Shown: one piece after another, positions 44,769 to 52,344 of the stretch
Position numbering within the stretch: position 1 is the first letter of the stretch
Layout of the letters: every line of letters starts with the position of its first letter
NCBI RefSeq assembly: GCF_039778605.1
Contig: NZ_CP156060.1
Location: 744,001-808,000, forward strand
DNA: 64,000 nucleotides
Origin: Flavobacterium sp. WV_118_3
GTDB taxonomy: Bacteria; Bacteroidota; Bacteroidia; Flavobacteriales; Flavobacteriaceae
Direction: 5' to 3'
Translations under genes and position numbers: made by a program
The notes under the pieces: model-generated
Database searches by the model: none
The model's input: the letters and a program-made list of their open reading frames with translations, nothing else
What the model was told of the DNA's origin: nothing

Positions 44769-45563
44769 ATGTCTAATAATTTATCAAGGACGAATCGATG
44801 TAAATTAATTAAAGACGTCTCAGAATGCATTTGGAATGAAATAATTTCATTTCATACTGCAGGAGTAAACGCTGCAGAAATTTATTACACTAAAAAACTG
44901 CTTTCAGAAATTCTTAATCACTCTAATAATTTAAATTATTCAATTTGGGCTGTTGAACCAGGAAATGAAAAAAAATGGGGCTCAGATATTGACATTTATA
45001 TAGAGCGTAGAACTAATGATTTTGAGCTTTATGCTTTCCAAGCAAAACTTTTAAAATTAGGTAATATGTATGATGGTTTAAACAGAAATTCGCTCGGTAC
45101 ATATCAATGGCAAAAGTTACGAGATTATCAAATTCATAAAGGTTGTCATGTAAATTATCTTTTTTATAACGGTGTTAGGAATTTTAGATATAATGGCACT
45201 AATAGATGTAGTAATTTCTACAGTGAAAAAGAACTTGGTTTAAGTTATGTGGACATAGATACTGTAGAACGTATTACTTTGTCCAAAAACACTTGGGAAT
45301 TTTCTGATTTTCACACTGTTTACTCTCATCCACTATCCGAAATTGTTTGTTGTATGGGAGAATATAATCCTAAAGTAAAAATATATACATATCAAGATAT
45401 TGTCGAAACTCTTAATAATTACCAGAAAGTCGAATTTGAAACAGACATAGAATCGCTTATTTCAAAAGCATCTGAGAAAAACGATGAAAAAATTGAAGAA
45501 AAAGAGTCTAAAAGAAAAGCAGATTTAGTTTTCATAATTAGAAACACTTCTAGTTCTTATTAA
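44769..45563 (+). CDS. DUF6615-like protein, candidate restriction-type nuclease
   Basis: This 264-residue cytoplasmic protein has the arrangement WGSDIDIYIERR followed by ELYAFQAKLLKLG and later HVNYLFYNGV. Asp...(Glu/Asp)-x-(Lys) spacing with 'QAK' resembles the PD-(D/E)XK nuclease core, and the sequence fits the DUF6615 pattern as I know it. It starts 5 bases after the broken cyclase gene, so they were probably one unit (signal synthase plus effector is one possibility). The C terminus is charged and helical. A long hairpin follows the stop. Function is inferred. Confidence 0.65.
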   Translation: MSNNLSRTNRCKLIKDVSECIWNEIISFHTAGVNAAEIYYTKKLLSEILNHSNNLNYSIWAVEPGNEKKWGSDIDIYIERRTNDFELYAFQAKLLKLGNMYDGLNRNSLGTYQWQKLRDYQIHKGCHVNYLFYNGVRNFRYNGTNRCSNFYSEKELGLSYVDIDTVERITLSKNTWEFSDFHTVYSHPLSEIVCCMGEYNPKVKIYTYQDIVETLNNYQKVEFETDIESLISKASEKNDEKIEEKESKRKADLVFIIRNTSSSY

Positions 45564-45572
45564 AAAACTACA

Positions 45573-45695
45573 GCTAAGAATGGTTTTGCGAGTGAAAAAT
45601 GTGATTTTTGCACATTTCACTTACAAGAAATTTTATCTTAGCAGAAAGTCTAGGATGCCGAAGTTCGCAAGTTCGTAAAGCCGCGAAATCTTGGC
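45573..45695 (+). repeat. attC-like long inverted repeat after the first cassette of module A
   Basis: GCTAAGA (45573-45579) pairs with TCTTGGC (45689-45695), and GGTTTTGCGA (45582-45591) with TCGTAAAGCC (45673-45682), counting G-T pairs. An inner hairpin (AGTGAAAAATGTG/CACATTTCACT) extends the stem. The imperfect two-part stem with bulged bases resembles integron attC sites. Confidence 0.5.
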
Positions 45696-45738
45696 AGCAA
45701 GTCTAACGTAACACACAAAAAAATCAACGATCAAAGGA

Positions 45739-47646
45739 ATGGCATACAAAAGCAAAAGCATATTACAAATTGTAAAAGAGATAGAAGAAAGTAAAGTTTT
45801 CCTACCAGCTTTACAAAGAAAATTTGTTTGGGGTAAACCTCAAATTGAACTTCTTTTTGATTCATTAATGAGAAACTTTCCTATTGGAACTTTTCTTTTT
45901 TGGAATCTAAATAAAGAAGTTGCAAATAACTATGTTTTTTATGAGTTTCTACGAGAATACGATCAAAGAAATCCTTATAATATAAAGAAATCCGGGAGTT
46001 TTTTAAACACAGAAATAATTGGCGTACTTGACGGACAACAAAGACTAAGCTCTATGTATATTGGACTCCAAGGAACACACACCGAAAAAGCACCATATAT
46101 GCGTTGGGCAGACGATAATGCTTATCGTAAGTCAAAACTCTATCTAAACTTACTTTCATTACCATATCGAGTTAACACGGAAAATGATATTGAAACTATT
46201 GAAGAACAAAATTTTGAATTTAGATTTCTAACAGACGGAGAAAGTGAAGATTGGATTTATAGAAAAATAAAGCAACAAGACGAAAACGAAAATGAAAGAG
46301 TTCTTGAAGATAATATGTTTTGGTTCAAGGTCGGAGATATATTGACATGGAAAGCTGACCCAGAAATTGATGTTATCATTGATTCTTTTATTTCAAAATG
46401 TAAGACCCAAAAACAAAAAGATATTCTCAATGAGAAAAGACGATTAGTCAAAAAAACGCTTGAAACTTTATATAAAAGAATATCATCTGACCAACTTATT
46501 AACTACTTTGAAATTGACAAGCAAGATTTAGAAGATATATTGAAAATATTCATACGAGTAAATAGCGGAGGAACGCAATTAAATAAAACAGACTTGTTAT
46601 TTTCTACTATTGTCGCTACTTGGGACAATGGAAGAGATGAAATTGAAGCGCTATTACAAAAAATCAACAGAAAAGGCGATGGTTTCGGCTTCTCAAACGA
46701 GTTTTTAATGCGTTCTTGTTTGGTTTTGACTGATGCTCCTATTCTTTACAAGGTTAATTCGTTTAAATCTGAAAATGTTCAAAAAATCAAAGATGAATGG
46801 AGAAAGATTGCAAATGCAATAGAACAAACTGTAGAACTTTTAGTGGAATTTGGATTCAATCAAAGTTTACTAACTTCTCAAAATGCGACCATAATAATTG
46901 CTTATTACATATACAAAAGTGGCGTTATTAACGATACAACAAAAATTGACATAAAAAAATATCTAATACATTCATTGTTGAATGGTATTTATGGTAGTTC
47001 ACAAGACCAATTGATTGCATTTTTAAGAAACTTTTTCCGAACACAATCAAAAGATGAAAATGGCAAAGCAGTTTATAAATTAAAGAACAATTATTTTTCT
47101 TTTGAAGAAATATTAAAACTTGAACTTCCTTCAAAAAAATCTCTTTACATAACTGAAATTGAGTTAGACAATTTTATGTCATACCGAAAAGGTGCTTCAT
47201 CTTTCTTTGTTCTGTCATTATTATATCCTAATTTAAAATATAAAGAAGTTCAATTTCATCAAGACCACATACACCCTGCATCTAAATTTGACATTGACAA
47301 TTTTAACTTAATTGGTCTGAATAAAGAAGAACACGATGAATGGTTAAAACGAAGAGATTCTATTCCTAATCTACAACTTTTAGAAGGCAGACAAAACGAG
47401 TCAAAAAACGCAACTGCATTTAATATTTGGTTATCCAGAAAAAATGAATATGATCAGACACATTTCAAAACCAGCAATTATATACCAGAAGACATTAGTA
47501 TAGAGTTTAAAGACTTTTTAATATTTTACGAAAAAAGAAAGACAAAATTAAAAGAAGAACTCAAAAAAGTTTTAGCAATAAATAATGACGCTCAAATAAC
47601 AAGCGAAGAATTTTTAGAACAAGAAGCAATTGCTGACGAGGATTAG
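45739..47646 (+). CDS. GmrSD-like protein (DUF262 with C-terminal HNH-type domain)
   Basis: This 635-residue protein has an N-terminal DUF262/GmrS-like domain: FLPALQRKFVWGKPQIELLF, the nucleotide-binding motif LDGQQRLSSMYIG and IRVNSGGTQLNKTDLLFS. A helical middle follows, then a C-terminal DUF1524/HNH-like nuclease segment (FHQDHIHPASKFDIDNFNLIG; LLEGRQNE). GmrSD enzymes are type IV restriction systems that cleave modified phage DNA using nucleotides. The single-chain layout is complete here. It is a one-gene cassette with a 43-base leader and a following hairpin. Confidence 0.88.
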   Translation: MAYKSKSILQIVKEIEESKVFLPALQRKFVWGKPQIELLFDSLMRNFPIGTFLFWNLNKEVANNYVFYEFLREYDQRNPYNIKKSGSFLNTEIIGVLDGQQRLSSMYIGLQGTHTEKAPYMRWADDNAYRKSKLYLNLLSLPYRVNTENDIETIEEQNFEFRFLTDGESEDWIYRKIKQQDENENERVLEDNMFWFKVGDILTWKADPEIDVIIDSFISKCKTQKQKDILNEKRRLVKKTLETLYKRISSDQLINYFEIDKQDLEDILKIFIRVNSGGTQLNKTDLLFSTIVATWDNGRDEIEALLQKINRKGDGFGFSNEFLMRSCLVLTDAPILYKVNSFKSENVQKIKDEWRKIANAIEQTVELLVEFGFNQSLLTSQNATIIIAYYIYKSGVINDTTKIDIKKYLIHSLLNGIYGSSQDQLIAFLRNFFRTQSKDENGKAVYKLKNNYFSFEEILKLELPSKKSLYITEIELDNFMSYRKGASSFFVLSLLYPNLKYKEVQFHQDHIHPASKFDIDNFNLIGLNKEEHDEWLKRRDSIPNLQLLEGRQNESKNATAFNIWLSRKNEYDQTHFKTSNYIPEDISIEFKDFLIFYEKRKTKLKEELKKVLAINNDAQITSEEFLEQEAIADED

Positions 47647-47685
47647 AATAGAAAACACCAGCAGCCAGCAAAGTATTGACAAAAT

Positions 47686-47788
47686 CGGTGCTGAATGGCT
47701 TCGGTTGAACATTTTGTACAAGGTTAAACTTTCGTTCTTCAATTAAACTCTAAAGCAAAGAATCCCAACATTTGGCGATGCCATACCG
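47686..47788 (+). repeat. attC-like inverted repeat after the GmrSD-like gene
   Basis: CGGT (47686-47689) pairs with ACCG (47785-47788), TGGC with GCCA (47696-47699 and 47780-47783), and TCG..GTTG with CAAC..CGA further in. Several bulges interrupt the stem. GTTATAAAT follows, as after the other end hairpin of module B. Confidence 0.4.
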
Positions 47789-47822
47789 TTATAAATAATA
47801 AACCTATAACCTATTTTCAATC

Positions 47823-47889
47823 ATCCAACCTTATTAAAATACAACAAAAGCGGCATCAGGTGTTCGATTGTGATACCTCTCAGTCCGAC
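47823..47889 (+). repeat. R2 end repeat, module A
   Basis: 67 bases matching 50753-50819 with four mismatches. It contains GTGTTCGATTGTGATACCTC and ends CAGTCCGAC where the other copy ends CAGCCCGCC. It directly precedes a terminator hairpin and the next R1, marking the module boundary. Confidence 0.8.
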
Positions 47890-47903
47890 AGATTTTTCTT
47901 ACA

Positions 47904-47930
47904 AAAGCCTTGATTTATGATCAAGGCTTT
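47904..47930 (+). terminator. Terminator hairpin at the module A/B boundary
   Basis: The stem AAAGCCTTGA/TCAAGGCTTT has a 7-base loop and a following T tract. It is a diverged version of the hairpins at 43753 and 50826. Confidence 0.8.
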
Positions 47931-48126
47931 TTTTATTTGTTATACTTTGCGATTTTCTTTTCTGGTAAATAAAGCGACTTTCTTTTTTTTATTACGGATT
48001 CTATTTCAATATTTTATCTTGTAAATTAGGTAAAAATACGTATTGCTTTGTTGTGTATAAATGAGTTTCTTACGTGTTTGTAGGCATAGCGATATGCTTT
48101 TTGACGAAATAAACTTCGTAAAAAAC
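47931..48126 (+). repeat. R1 leader, module B
   Basis: Similar along its length to 43783-43982, with core at 48024-48062 differing from the module A core by two bases. The gene-free stretch 47647-48167 holds the cassette hairpin, R2, terminator and this leader; no gene is seen. Confidence 0.65.
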
Positions 48127-48167
48127 ACAGTTGGCAGATATATTGCACACTTAACCAAATCAACACT

Positions 48168-49169
48168 ATGGATGAAATTAAAAATAAATTATTCGAATTG
48201 CTCACAGAGCTTGATGAAGCGTTATCTCGGGGAGAATTTGATACGGCAACTTTAACAAGTGTTCGTAATAAACTCAAGCTCTATATTAAAAGATTATTTG
48301 ACAATAACCCAGATTACAAAGAATTAGTTGACGAAGTAGATATTAGCGTGATAGACTATAATTCTTTTTTGAGTTCTATGAACCAACTTCGTAGCGTAAT
48401 TAGCGCAATGATGGATGATATAGATTTGTCTGTTCGAAATCTTGATTTTGTTACTGAAGATGAGAAACAAAAGATTCTAGCAAAAGCTCGTGAAGAGGCC
48501 GAGAAAGAAAGAGAAAAACTTCAAGCAGAATCAAATGCGATACAACAGATTAAAGAAGACCTTCAAAAACGGACTGAAAGTATTCTTTTGGAAGAGGAAA
48601 AACTAAATTCCTTTAAAGCCAAGCTTGAATTTGCAGATAAAGGTGTTGATTTCCAAACAGACGCAAAAACGAATAAACAAATTGCAATTATCTGGGCTGT
48701 AGCATTGTTTTTATTACTAGTTGCACTAGTTTGGATACTTTGTATAACCCTGAAAAACAGTGATGTATTCTCAAATATTGCAAAATCAATTCAAAAAGAT
48801 TTTGCATCAGATAAAGTAAAATATGATCTAACTATCATAAATAATACAATCTATATTTCTTATGGGAAATATATTTTTTCTAAGTTATTACTTTATTCCC
48901 TTTTAATTTATGGAATTAGATTTTGTGCGAAAAATTATAATGCTCAAATGCATAATTTTATAATCAATTCTCATAAATCAAATTCTTTAAAAAGCACATT
49001 AAGTCTATTGGATACGGCTAAATCAGAAGATGGCAACGATAAACTATTAGTCCAAGCAACACAGGCAATATTTTCACACCAAAATACTGGATACGGCGGT
49101 GCTGAAAATGACATAGGTTCACCAAATCTCGTCACTAATGTAATAGAAAATGTAAGTAAAAAGATTTAG
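48168..49169 (+). CDS. Coiled-coil protein with two membrane segments, unknown function
   Basis: This 333-residue protein has a helical N-terminal part rich in Lys/Glu with a long coiled coil (KAREEAEKEREKLQAESNAI). One membrane helix follows (IAIIWAVALFLLLVALVWIL), then a loop of about 40 residues, a second hydrophobic segment (IFSKLLLYSLLIYGIRFC) and a cytoplasmic-type tail with SLLDTAKSEDGN. I do not recognise a family. As the first gene of module B, next to restriction-type genes, a membrane effector of a defence system is a reasonable guess, not more. It is followed by a well-formed hairpin. Confidence 0.7.
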   Translation: MDEIKNKLFELLTELDEALSRGEFDTATLTSVRNKLKLYIKRLFDNNPDYKELVDEVDISVIDYNSFLSSMNQLRSVISAMMDDIDLSVRNLDFVTEDEKQKILAKAREEAEKEREKLQAESNAIQQIKEDLQKRTESILLEEEKLNSFKAKLEFADKGVDFQTDAKTNKQIAIIWAVALFLLLVALVWILCITLKNSDVFSNIAKSIQKDFASDKVKYDLTIINNTIYISYGKYIFSKLLLYSLLIYGIRFCAKNYNAQMHNFIINSHKSNSLKSTLSLLDTAKSEDGNDKLLVQATQAIFSHQNTGYGGAENDIGSPNLVTNVIENVSKKI

Positions 49170-49172
49170 TAC

Positions 49173-49310
49173 ATCTGCCAACAGCGGTTTTGCACGATTG
49201 TTGCTTTAAGTTATGAAATTACGTCTAGATTTCCTAACTACGTTTAGCTTTGCCGAACGAACTCAGTTTCAATTTCAGCAACAGTCGCAAAGCCAAATAA
49301 CATTACAGGT
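49173..49310 (+). repeat. attC-like long inverted repeat after the coiled-coil gene
   Basis: Outer arms ATCTG (49173-49177) and CAGGT (49306-49310) pair. Inner arms GGTTTTGCACGATTGTTGCT (49186-49205) pair with 49277-49294 (AGCAACAGTCGCAAAGCC), leaving two extrahelical bases on the left arm. The two-block stem with bulged bases is the clearest attC-like structure in the island. Confidence 0.55.
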
Positions 49311-49342
49311 AATTATCTCCAAACCTTGCTTAAGAGAAAATC

Positions 49343-49755
49343 ATGCTGAAAATAGAATCTGAAAAACTAAATATTGAATTATGTGAATGTTGCGGAAAAG
49401 AAACCGTGAAGTTAACTAGATTTGTGTATGAAGATGATGAGACTTTTGCAATTATTATATAAAGTTCACCAAAGATCACGAAGAAAAAATTGTGATCGGA
49501 ATAATCAGTATTGGAGATTGGGGAACTGACGAAGAGCCTAAAAACAGGTTTTCGTTTCCTTTTAAAATGTAGACAAAAGAAGGCAATTATCAAATCGGTT
49601 TAATAGACAAAGAAGAATCGCCTTGGAAACATGAAATACTGGGGAAAATTTTGGACAGAAATGATGCTTTGAAACATCCATGGATAAAAGACGTTTTTCA
49701 TATCGCTAACCATATTGGAGTTGAAGATAAAGAAGTAGTTGAATATTTTTCGTGA
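49343..49755 (+). pseudogene. Decayed small immunity-like protein gene
   Basis: The frame opens MLKIESEKLNIELCECCGKE and continues to VYEDDETFAI. It is then broken by a frameshift in the ATTATTATAT tract near 49451-49460 and by an in-frame TAG at 49570-49572, which stands where a Trp (TGG) is expected. After correction the protein would be about 137 residues, continuing KFTKDHEEKIVIGIISIGDWG and RNDALKHPWIKDVFHI. It resembles a widespread uncharacterised family of small immunity-like proteins that carry the CxCC start. It occupies one cassette between two hairpins. Confidence 0.7.
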
Positions 49756-49762
49756 CCATAAC

Positions 49763-49898
49763 TGCCTGTAGCAACGGTTTCATACAATAGCCCATTTTCT
49801 CTTTCTTGGAAAATAATCCACTAATTCAAAATTTGCTTATCTTTAAATCAATTATTAAAGTTCCGCCACTAGTGCAAATCCGCTGCACGTTATAGGCA
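49763..49898 (+). repeat. attC-like inverted repeat after the decayed gene
   Basis: TGCCTGTA (49763-49770) pairs with TATAGGCA (49891-49898) through one G-T pair. GCAACGGTTT (49771-49780) pairs with AAATCCGCTGC (49876-49886) with one extra base. The right end contains CGTTATAGGC, a sequence common at ends of such repeats in Bacteroidota. Confidence 0.55.
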
Positions 49899-49923
49899 AC
49901 CCTAACAGACGAAACGAAATAGA

Positions 49924-50529
49924 ATGAAATTAACAATAGACTTGACAAGAGAAATATTTGATGATGTAAAAAGTGTTAGCTTTTATGACAGCAAGACTAT
50001 ATTTTTCGATCCAACTATTTTTTTGCCTTCGACTGTTTCATTTAAAATATGGGGAGTAGGCTTAATGGCAGGTTTTGACTGGACACAATACTTAGATTTA
50101 GATAAGGAAATTAATTTAAAATCAGTAATTCAGAAATCTTCTGGTAATGAAACGACTATTCAGGGCTTCGGGACTTTGACATTTAGAAATGTTGTAGCTG
50201 GAAAAATATCAATTTCACCATATGATAATAAGGAATTCTTAAAAAACAAAACTGGTAAACAAGTAAAATATAAGAGAGAGTGGACACTGGAAAATATAGA
50301 CAATGATAGTTACGAGTATTGGCTTGACACATCAATCTATTTTCCCTATGGAGCTTGTGACTTAAAATTATATTCAAAAGGCGAAGTAACATTTGAATTC
50401 GATACAAATGATTGTGTAAGCGGAATTGAATACATTACTAATCCGAATAGGCAAGACACTTTTTTTGGGTATTTAAAAGACAAAACTTTGACAACAAATT
50501 CTTATCAATATGAAGATTTTAATAATTAA
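49924..50529 (+). CDS. Hypothetical protein, cassette gene
   Basis: This 201-residue protein has no signal peptide or membrane helix. The sequence is rich in beta-type segments (WGVGLMAGFDWTQYLDLDKEI; IYFPYGACDLKLYSKGEVTF) and acidic residues. I recognise no family with certainty; immunity proteins of polymorphic toxins have a similar look. It lies 26 bases after the hairpin of the preceding cassette and is the last gene of module B. Confidence 0.6.
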   Translation: MKLTIDLTREIFDDVKSVSFYDSKTIFFDPTIFLPSTVSFKIWGVGLMAGFDWTQYLDLDKEINLKSVIQKSSGNETTIQGFGTLTFRNVVAGKISISPYDNKEFLKNKTGKQVKYKREWTLENIDNDSYEYWLDTSIYFPYGACDLKLYSKGEVTFEFDTNDCVSGIEYITNPNRQDTFFGYLKDKTLTTNSYQYEDFNN

Positions 50530-50543
50530 ATATTAAAGCAATC

Positions 50544-50706
50544 TATAACGGCGGTTTTGTGAAATGGCTTAGTTCAGCTTTAATCGGGTAATGGTCAGTG
50601 AAAATTTTTCTTTCTTCGAAATAAGTTTTCTATCTCTAACTTTTCTGTATATTCGTAAACATCGGTAACAAAAATTCCCACCAGTACAAAGCAGGCGGGA
50701 CATTAT
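50544..50706 (+). repeat. Degenerate attC-like inverted repeat, last cassette of module B
   Basis: TATAA (50544-50548) pairs with TTATA (50702-50706), and TTTTGT (50555-50560) with ACAAAG (50686-50691). The intervening GGCGG/GGCGGG block does not pair, so the structure is weaker than the others. Confidence 0.3.
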
Positions 50707-50752
50707 AAATAATTAAGCCATAATAATACTAAACAATACGATCATATATATT

Positions 50753-50819
50753 ATCCAACCTTATCAAAATACAACAAAAACGGCATCAGGTGTTCGATTG
50801 TGATACCTCTCAGCCCGCC
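50753..50819 (+). repeat. R2 end repeat, module B
   Basis: 67 bases matching 47823-47889 with four mismatches. Its last bases (CCGCC) run into the right island-flanking direct repeat. Confidence 0.8.
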
Positions 50820-50838
50820 ACTTTTAAAAAGCCCTGAT
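50815..50838 (+). repeat. Island-flanking direct repeat, right
   Basis: Identical over 24 bases to the tRNA-Ser 3' end and terminator start at 43742-43765. Confidence 0.8.
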
Positions 50839-50860
50839 AATTTTTTTATCAGGGCTTTTT
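50826..50860 (+). terminator. Terminator hairpin at right end of the island
   Basis: The stem AAAAAGCCCTGAT/ATCAGGGCTTTTT has a 9-base A/T loop. It probably is the original tRNA terminator displaced by insertion. The following 50861-51088 contains nothing I can identify. Confidence 0.75.
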
Positions 50861-51088
50861 TTATGCTTAATGTTATCTTTCTTCGCAGGCACAGATTAAA
50901 AATCCGCGCTATTGAGCATCTTAATTCCAGACAGAAAAAAACTGTCTACTCACATTAAAAGTAAACAGGCATCAATCTTTACTACAAACTAAGCCCACGC
51001 GTTCCGAGTTAAGGGCTTAAAAGATCGGCTTATTTAACAACCGGACATCTTGCCGTTTACAGGAACGAGGTAAACTTCCTAAGAAATT

Positions 51089-51697
51089 CTAAGGTTGTTT
51101 TGTTAAAATATATTCTCCATAAGGAACACGCATTACATCCGGCGCTCCTTCTTGAAGCATTACAGATGTATCGTTCTTATATATTCGAGCAATTATCCTT
51201 TCTACTCCATTTTCATTTTTATATCGTAAGATTACAGCATTGTCAAGATATTTTCTTTCAGGATCTGTAATATACAGTTTTATTCTTCTCTCATTTTGAG
51301 AACAATCATCACACTTAGGGAATAAGTTTTTTGTCCATATTAAATTGCCCCAAATATTGTGATACCCAGCCTTAACAGGCGGATTGATCATTTGACTTAA
51401 AGTATTTATTTTTTCAACACCATTTTCAATAAATCGATATTCTCCAACCAATAAATCATCGTAATAATTCTTTGATTGATAATGGTTAAATGTTAGCTTT
51501 TTTATCTCAAAAGTCAAACTGGTACTACCCTGTATAAATTTCCAGGTTCCAACATATTTGTTAAAATCATTATCTACATCTTTATTATAAGTTCCGTTTG
51601 TAAAAGCTAAATCGCTATCACTTGCAAGTGAGACCACAGTCTGTGCCTTACAGGAGAATAGGACAAATAAAACAAGCGTTGTGAAAATATATCTCAT
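51089..51697 (-). CDS. DUF6705 family lipoprotein, copy 2
   Basis: This 202-residue lipoprotein has a short signal with lipobox LFSC (MRYIFTTLVLFVLFSCKAQ). It carries the family blocks FTNGTYNKDVDNDFNKYVGTW, DDLLVGEYRFIENG, IWGNLIWTKNLFPKC and a C-terminal EYILTKQP. It is a lipocalin-like beta protein exposed to the periplasm or surface. It is a close paralogue of the gene just upstream (31-base gap) and third in a minus-strand operon headed by the JAMM-like lipoprotein gene. The function is unknown. Confidence 0.8.
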   Translation of the reverse strand: MRYIFTTLVLFVLFSCKAQTVVSLASDSDLAFTNGTYNKDVDNDFNKYVGTWKFIQGSTSLTFEIKKLTFNHYQSKNYYDDLLVGEYRFIENGVEKINTLSQMINPPVKAGYHNIWGNLIWTKNLFPKCDDCSQNERRIKLYITDPERKYLDNAVILRYKNENGVERIIARIYKNDTSVMLQEGAPDVMRVPYGEYILTKQP

Positions 51698-51728
51698 GTT
51701 GTATTTAGTTACAGCTAATACTGTCTAA

Positions 51729-52337
51729 CTACGGTTGCTTTGTCAAAATATATTCTCCATAAGGAACACGCATCTCATTTGGATAACCTTCGGGTTGCAT
51801 AATAGAATTATCACTCTTATATATTTTTACAATGATCTTTTGGGTTCCATTGTCATTTTTATATCGTAAAACAATAGAGTTGCTTAAATAGGTTCTTTCA
51901 GGATCAGAAATTGACAATTTAATACGACGTTCATTCTCTTCGCAATCACTACATATAGGGTACAAATTTTTTGGCCAAATCAAATTTCCGGAAATACTGT
52001 GATCATCTCCTCGTAGTGAGTTATTAGCAAGCAATGATAAAGTGTTTATGATTTCAGTTCCATTATGAACATATTTGTATTCTCCAACTAACAAATCCTG
52101 ATAGTAATTTTTATACGGGAAGTACTCAAAAGTTTTCTTTACTAAAGAAATTGTTAGTGCAGTAGTGCCGTTTTGATATTTCCAAGTACCGATATATTTA
52201 CTAAAATCATTATCAACATCTTTGTTATAAGTACCATTTGTATATGCTGCATCGCTATCTGCTGCAAGAGGCACTATGATTTGTGCTTTACATGAGAAGA
52301 AGGTTAGCAACATGAGAAATTTAAGAATATATTTCAT
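51729..52337 (-). CDS. DUF6705 family lipoprotein, copy 1
   Basis: This 202-residue protein has the same length as its downstream paralogue. Its lipobox is FFSC (LLTFFSCKAQ). Matching blocks are YTNGTYNKDVDNDFSKYIGTW, YQDLLVGEYKYVHNG, SGNLIWPKNLYPIC and EYILTKQP. It follows the JAMM-like gene by 7 bases. Tandem DUF6705 copies beside a larger surface protein suggest immunity-like or accessory partners of that protein, which is only inference. Confidence 0.8.
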   Translation of the reverse strand: MKYILKFLMLLTFFSCKAQIIVPLAADSDAAYTNGTYNKDVDNDFSKYIGTWKYQNGTTALTISLVKKTFEYFPYKNYYQDLLVGEYKYVHNGTEIINTLSLLANNSLRGDDHSISGNLIWPKNLYPICSDCEENERRIKLSISDPERTYLSNSIVLRYKNDNGTQKIIVKIYKSDNSIMQPEGYPNEMRVPYGEYILTKQP

Positions 52338-52344
52338 ATTAACA

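Larger units (their letters stand above)
43742..50838 (+). mobile_element. tRNA-Ser-anchored A+T-rich island of two tandem cassette modules, no integrase
   Basis: A 24-bp direct repeat beginning CCGCCACTTTTAAAAAGCCC flanks the segment (43742-43765 at the tRNA 3' end; 50815-50838). Inside, module A (to about 47889) and module B (about 47890-50814) have the same order: terminator hairpin, R1 leader, plus-strand genes each ending in a long hairpin, then the R2 end repeat. The DNA is more A+T-rich than the flanks and the genes are accessory. No recombinase is encoded, so mobility in trans, or a fossil, is inferred. Confidence 0.7.

Noticed and set aside
49330..49593. Minus-strand open frame opposite the small immunity-like gene.
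   Set aside because: The plus-strand reading, after correcting one frameshift and one stop, gives recognisable conserved blocks, so the minus frame is a shadow.
47840..50820. Reverse complement of R2 contains CTGAGAGG...CGAACACCTGAT, reminiscent of the TPP riboswitch core.
   Set aside because: The closing P1 stem and the 3' GCGUAGGGA-type segment are missing, no thiamine gene is near, and the element sits at module ends, so chance similarity is more likely.
50780..50820. Possible second tRNA gene at the right island end because of TTCGATT and CCGCCA.
   Set aside because: The T stem does not pair and there is no 5' half, anticodon arm or acceptor partner.
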